From Lachnospiraceae bacterium UBA3820 (GTDB lineage: Bacteria > Bacillota > Clostridia > Lachnospirales > Lachnospiraceae): 6,958 bases of DNA. Positions 4,690 to 6,958 of the stretch are shown piece by piece. The position numbers and the translations under genes were made by a program. The stretch is from the NCBI GenBank assembly GCA_002369325.1, contig DFDU01000114.1, positions 1 to 6,958 of the forward strand. The letters are read 5' to 3'. A model generated the notes under the pieces. That model worked only from the letters and a program-made list of their open reading frames with translations. It was not told the DNA's origin and did no database searches. Position 1 is the first letter of the stretch. Each line of letters starts with the position of its first letter.

Positions 4690-5217
4690 ATGAATTACAT
4701 AATTAGCGGAAAAAACATTGATGTTACTGAAGGTTTAAAGACTGCCATATATGATAAGCTTGGCAGATTGGAGAAGTTTTTCACTGATGATACTGATGCT
4801 CAGGTTACTCTGTCAGTTGAGAAAGAAAGACAGAAGATTGAAGTTACTATTCCTATGAAGGGACATATCATAAGAGCAGAGCAGGCAAGCGATGATATGT
4901 ATGTATCCATTGATCTTGTTGTGGAGGTTATAGAACGTCAGGTAACCCGCTACAAGAAAAAGATAGTTGATAAAGAACAAAATGCAAATTATATCAAGGA
5001 TGACTTCTTTAGTGATGAGGATACCGATGATGAAGAGGTTAAGATTATCAGAAGCAAGAGATTTGCGGTAAAACCTATGTATCCTGAGGATGCATGCGTT
5101 CAGATGGAACTTTTGGGACATAATTTCTACGTATTCAGAAATGCTGAAACGGAAGAAGTTAACGTAGTATATAAGAGAAAGGGAAATACTTACGGACTTA
5201 TTGAGCCGGAATTTTAG
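4690..5217 (+). CDS. hpf: Ribosome hibernation-promoting factor, long form
   Basis: This 175-residue protein binds the 30S decoding region and promotes 100S dimers of inactive ribosomes in slow growth or stress. The N-terminal S30AE domain (about 1-95) starts with MNYIISGKNIDVTEGLK. It has KLGRLEKFF, DMYVSIDLVVEVIERQV and the basic YKKKI that contacts rRNA in this family. An acidic, variable linker (about 102-116) leads to the C-terminal dimerisation domain (about 117-175: IIRSKRFAVKPMYPEDACVQM, LLGHNFYVFRNAETEEVNVVYKRKG, YGLIEPEF). The two-domain layout marks the long form typical of Firmicutes, as opposed to the short E. coli HPF or YfiA. I chose ATG 4690 (AAGGAG 8 bases upstream) rather than the GTG at 4642, which sits in the terminator T-run. 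hpf directly before secA is a common Firmicute order, but a terminator separates the two here. Confidence 0.96.
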   Translation: MNYIISGKNIDVTEGLKTAIYDKLGRLEKFFTDDTDAQVTLSVEKERQKIEVTIPMKGHIIRAEQASDDMYVSIDLVVEVIERQVTRYKKKIVDKEQNANYIKDDFFSDEDTDDEEVKIIRSKRFAVKPMYPEDACVQMELLGHNFYVFRNAETEEVNVVYKRKGNTYGLIEPEF

Positions 5218-5231
5218 ATAAAATTGATATT

Positions 5232-5264
5232 AAGGCGGTTGCATTAGGGTGCAGCCGCTTTTTT
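5232..5264 (+). terminator. Rho-independent terminator after hpf
   Basis: GCGGTTGCA (5235-5243) pairs with TGCAGCCGC (5250-5258), with one G-U pair. Flanking pairs extend it, a 6-base loop separates the arms, and T 5259-5264 follows. It uncouples hpf from secA. Confidence 0.93.
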
Positions 5265-5348
5265 AATAAAAAAATCAGCTTTATATATTAAAACATATTA
5301 TTTCATAATTTTAATAAATTATATTTTTTCATTAAATTATAAAAATCC

Positions 5349-5377
5349 TTGCCTAAATACTTGAAAAATGATATATT
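5349..5377 (+). promoter_or_regulatory. Promoter for secA
   Basis: TTGCCT (5349-5354), a 17-base spacer and TATATT (5372-5377) with a TGA extension (5369-5371) form a plausible promoter. The start would be near 5384, leaving a leader of about 44 bases. The AT-rich stretch 5265-5348 shows nothing else I can call. Confidence 0.6.
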
Positions 5378-5381
5378 TAGG
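5352..5381 (+). repeat. Inverted repeat spanning the secA promoter
   Basis: CCTAAATA (5352-5359) and TATTTAGG (5374-5381) are perfect 8-bp arms 14 bases apart. They overlap the end of the -35 and most of the -10, the placement expected of a repressor operator. A chance AT-rich palindrome is possible. Confidence 0.45.
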
Positions 5382-5427
5382 TTTACGGTGCAATAACTAT
5401 GTTGTATCAGTTTGGAGGTAATTAATA

Positions 5428-6958
5428 ATGAACCTTTTTGAAAAAGTTTTTGGTACTCACAGTGAAAAGGAATTAAAAAAGATTTATCCTATAGTTGATA
5501 AGATAGAAGCTTTGGATGAAAGTATGCAGGCATTGAGCGATGATGAACTCAAAGCCAAGACTACGGAATTTAAAGAGCGTCTTGCTAAGGGCGAGACATT
5601 GGATGACTTACTTGTTGAAGCGTTTGCAGTTGTAAGAGAAGCAGCAGTAAGAACTCTCGGTATGAAGCATTACAGAGTTCAGTTGATCGGTGGTATTCTT
5701 CTTCATCAGGGACGTATTCCCGAGATGAGAACAGGTGAAGGAAAAACACTTGTATCTACACTACCGGCATATTTAAATGCACTTGAAGGAAAAGGTGTTC
5801 ATATAGTAACTGTCAATGACTACTTGGCAAAGCGTGATGCCGAGTGGATGGGACAGGTTCATGAGTTCCTGGGTCTTAAAGTCGGTGTTATCTTAAACGG
5901 AGATAAAAACGATGCAAGACGTGAAGCATATAATTGCGACATTACCTATGTTACAAATAATGAGCTTGGTTTCGATTACTTAAGAGATAACATGGTTATA
6001 TATAAAGAACAGCTGGTTCAGAGAGATTTGCATTATGCAATTGTCGATGAGGTTGACTCGGTTCTTATCGATGAGGCAAGAACACCGCTTATAATATCCG
6101 GACAGAGTGGTAAGTCAACAGATCTTTATAAGATGTGTGATTATCTTGCAAGAAGACTTAAAAGGGGAACGGCATCCATGGAAATCAGTAAGATGGATGC
6201 AATTATGGGTAATCAGATTGAGGAAGACGGAGATTACCTTGTTGATGAAAAGGATAAGCAGGTTGTTCTTACCGCACAGGGTGTAAAAGAGGTAGAGCAG
6301 TTCTTCCATATAGAAAACTATTCCGACGCTGAAAATATAGATATACAGCACAATATGATTATGGCACTCCGTGCACATGCACTTATGTTCAAGGATAAGG
6401 ATTATGTTGTTAAAGATGATGAAGTACTTATAGTTGATGAGTTTACCGGACGTATCATGCCGGGTAGACGTTTCTCCGACGGACTTCATCAGGCTATAGA
6501 AGCAAAGGAAAATGTTAAGGTTAAGAGAGAAACAAGAACACTTGCAACCATTACATTCCAGAACTTCTTCAATAAATATAAAAAGAAAGCAGGTATGACC
6601 GGTACCGCACTTACAGAGGAAAACGAATTTAGAGAGATATACGGTATGGACGTTGTGGAAGTTCCTACCAATCTTCCTATTAAGAGAATAGATCATCAGG
6701 ATTCGGTATTTAAGACTAAGGGTGAGAAGCTTAAAGCAATAGTAGATGCCGTAGCCGAGGCACATGAAAAAGGACAGCCTGTACTTGTCGGTACGATTAC
6801 AATCGAGGCTTCCGAAGAATTATCAAAGATGCTTTCAAAAAGAGGCATCCAGCATAAGGTACTTAATGCAAAGTTCCATGAGCTTGAAGCAGAGATAGTT
6901 GCAGATGCCGGTCAGCGCGGAGCGGTTACAATCGCAACAAACATGGCAGGTCGTGGTA
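5428..6958 (+). CDS. secA: Preprotein translocase ATPase SecA (3' partial)
   Basis: These are the first 510 codons of the motor ATPase that drives unfolded preproteins, such as the hydrolase at 3283-4584, through SecYEG. The frame is open to the window edge without frameshifts. The N-terminus is MNLFEKVFGTHSEKELKK. Walker A is TGEGKT (102-107), followed by TVNDYLAKRDAEWMG. The DEAD-type Walker B is VDEVDSVLIDEARTPL (206-221). The preprotein cross-linking domain spans about 222-370. NBD1 resumes with VDEFTGRIMPGRRFSDGLHQAIEAKE, then MTGTA and the NBD2 motifs VPTNLPIKR, KFHELEAEIVADAGQRGAVTIATNMAGRG. The last bases cut the motif that continues as TD in the family. SecA is usually 800-900 residues, so over a third is missing, including the rest of NBD2 and the helical and C-terminal regions. 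GGAGG (5414-5418) is 9 bases before the ATG. It reads as the housekeeping SecA; nothing suggests an accessory SecA2. Confidence 0.97.
   Translation, partial: MNLFEKVFGTHSEKELKKIYPIVDKIEALDESMQALSDDELKAKTTEFKERLAKGETLDDLLVEAFAVVREAAVRTLGMKHYRVQLIGGILLHQGRIPEMRTGEGKTLVSTLPAYLNALEGKGVHIVTVNDYLAKRDAEWMGQVHEFLGLKVGVILNGDKNDARREAYNCDITYVTNNELGFDYLRDNMVIYKEQLVQRDLHYAIVDEVDSVLIDEARTPLIISGQSGKSTDLYKMCDYLARRLKRGTASMEISKMDAIMGNQIEEDGDYLVDEKDKQVVLTAQGVKEVEQFFHIENYSDAENIDIQHNMIMALRAHALMFKDKDYVVKDDEVLIVDEFTGRIMPGRRFSDGLHQAIEAKENVKVKRETRTLATITFQNFFNKYKKKAGMTGTALTEENEFREIYGMDVVEVPTNLPIKRIDHQDSVFKTKGEKLKAIVDAVAEAHEKGQPVLVGTITIEASEELSKMLSKRGIQHKVLNAKFHELEAEIVADAGQRGAVTIATNMAGRG

Noticed and set aside
6115..6765. 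216-codon reverse-strand open frame inside secA
   Set aside because: It is fully antisense to conserved SecA coding sequence, is Cys/Phe/Leu-rich without motifs, and lacks a credible start signal. It is a shadow of secA.

Overview
The window looks like chromosome from an anaerobic, low-GC Firmicute, most likely a member of the Lachnospiraceae (Clostridia). The grounds are AT-rich intergenic DNA, strong AGGAGG ribosome-binding sites, a clostridial-type pyruvate formate-lyase (PFL) system, a CwlD-like amidase, a YjfB-family small protein, a long-form hibernation factor and the Firmicute order hpf-secA. This is inference from protein family resemblance; no database was searched. All recognised genes are on the + strand.

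Bases 1-853 hold the end of a PFL operon. The large PFL gene, whose 5' part lies outside the window, stops where other PFLs run on into the glycyl-radical domain. That domain is instead a separate 79-residue protein (557-796) with its own strong ribosome-binding site and the complete RVSGYAV glycine loop. Between the two is a 71-residue gene (306-521). Its first half resembles the start of the radical domain, but its second half replaces the glycine loop with a CX2CX6C cysteine motif. A strong terminator closes the operon. The radical-SAM activase pflA (977-1747) follows from its own extended -10 promoter. Together these genes appear to encode a split PFL that converts pyruvate and CoA to formate and acetyl-CoA, plus an unexplained third component.

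Bases 1748-4650 are a cell-surface region. They hold a membrane-anchored CwlD-like N-acetylmuramoyl-L-alanine amidase, a 63-residue YjfB-family putative motility protein with its own promoter and terminator, and a secreted SH3-SH3-NlpC/P60 peptidoglycan hydrolase. Between the last two lies a compact intergenic element (2977-3092) that can fold into an almost gap-free four-way junction containing a perfect 23-bp stem. The hydrolase promoter is followed by an exact match to the WalR (YycF) box.

Bases 4593-6958 hold hpf (long ribosome hibernation factor) and the first 510 codons of secA. Each has its own predicted promoter, separated by a terminator. The hpf -10 lies inside the terminator hairpin of the gene before it, and that hairpin can refold. 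The secA promoter is spanned by an 8-bp-arm inverted repeat.

The most notable content is the split PFL with its glycine-less Cys-rich companion, followed by the four-way-junction element.
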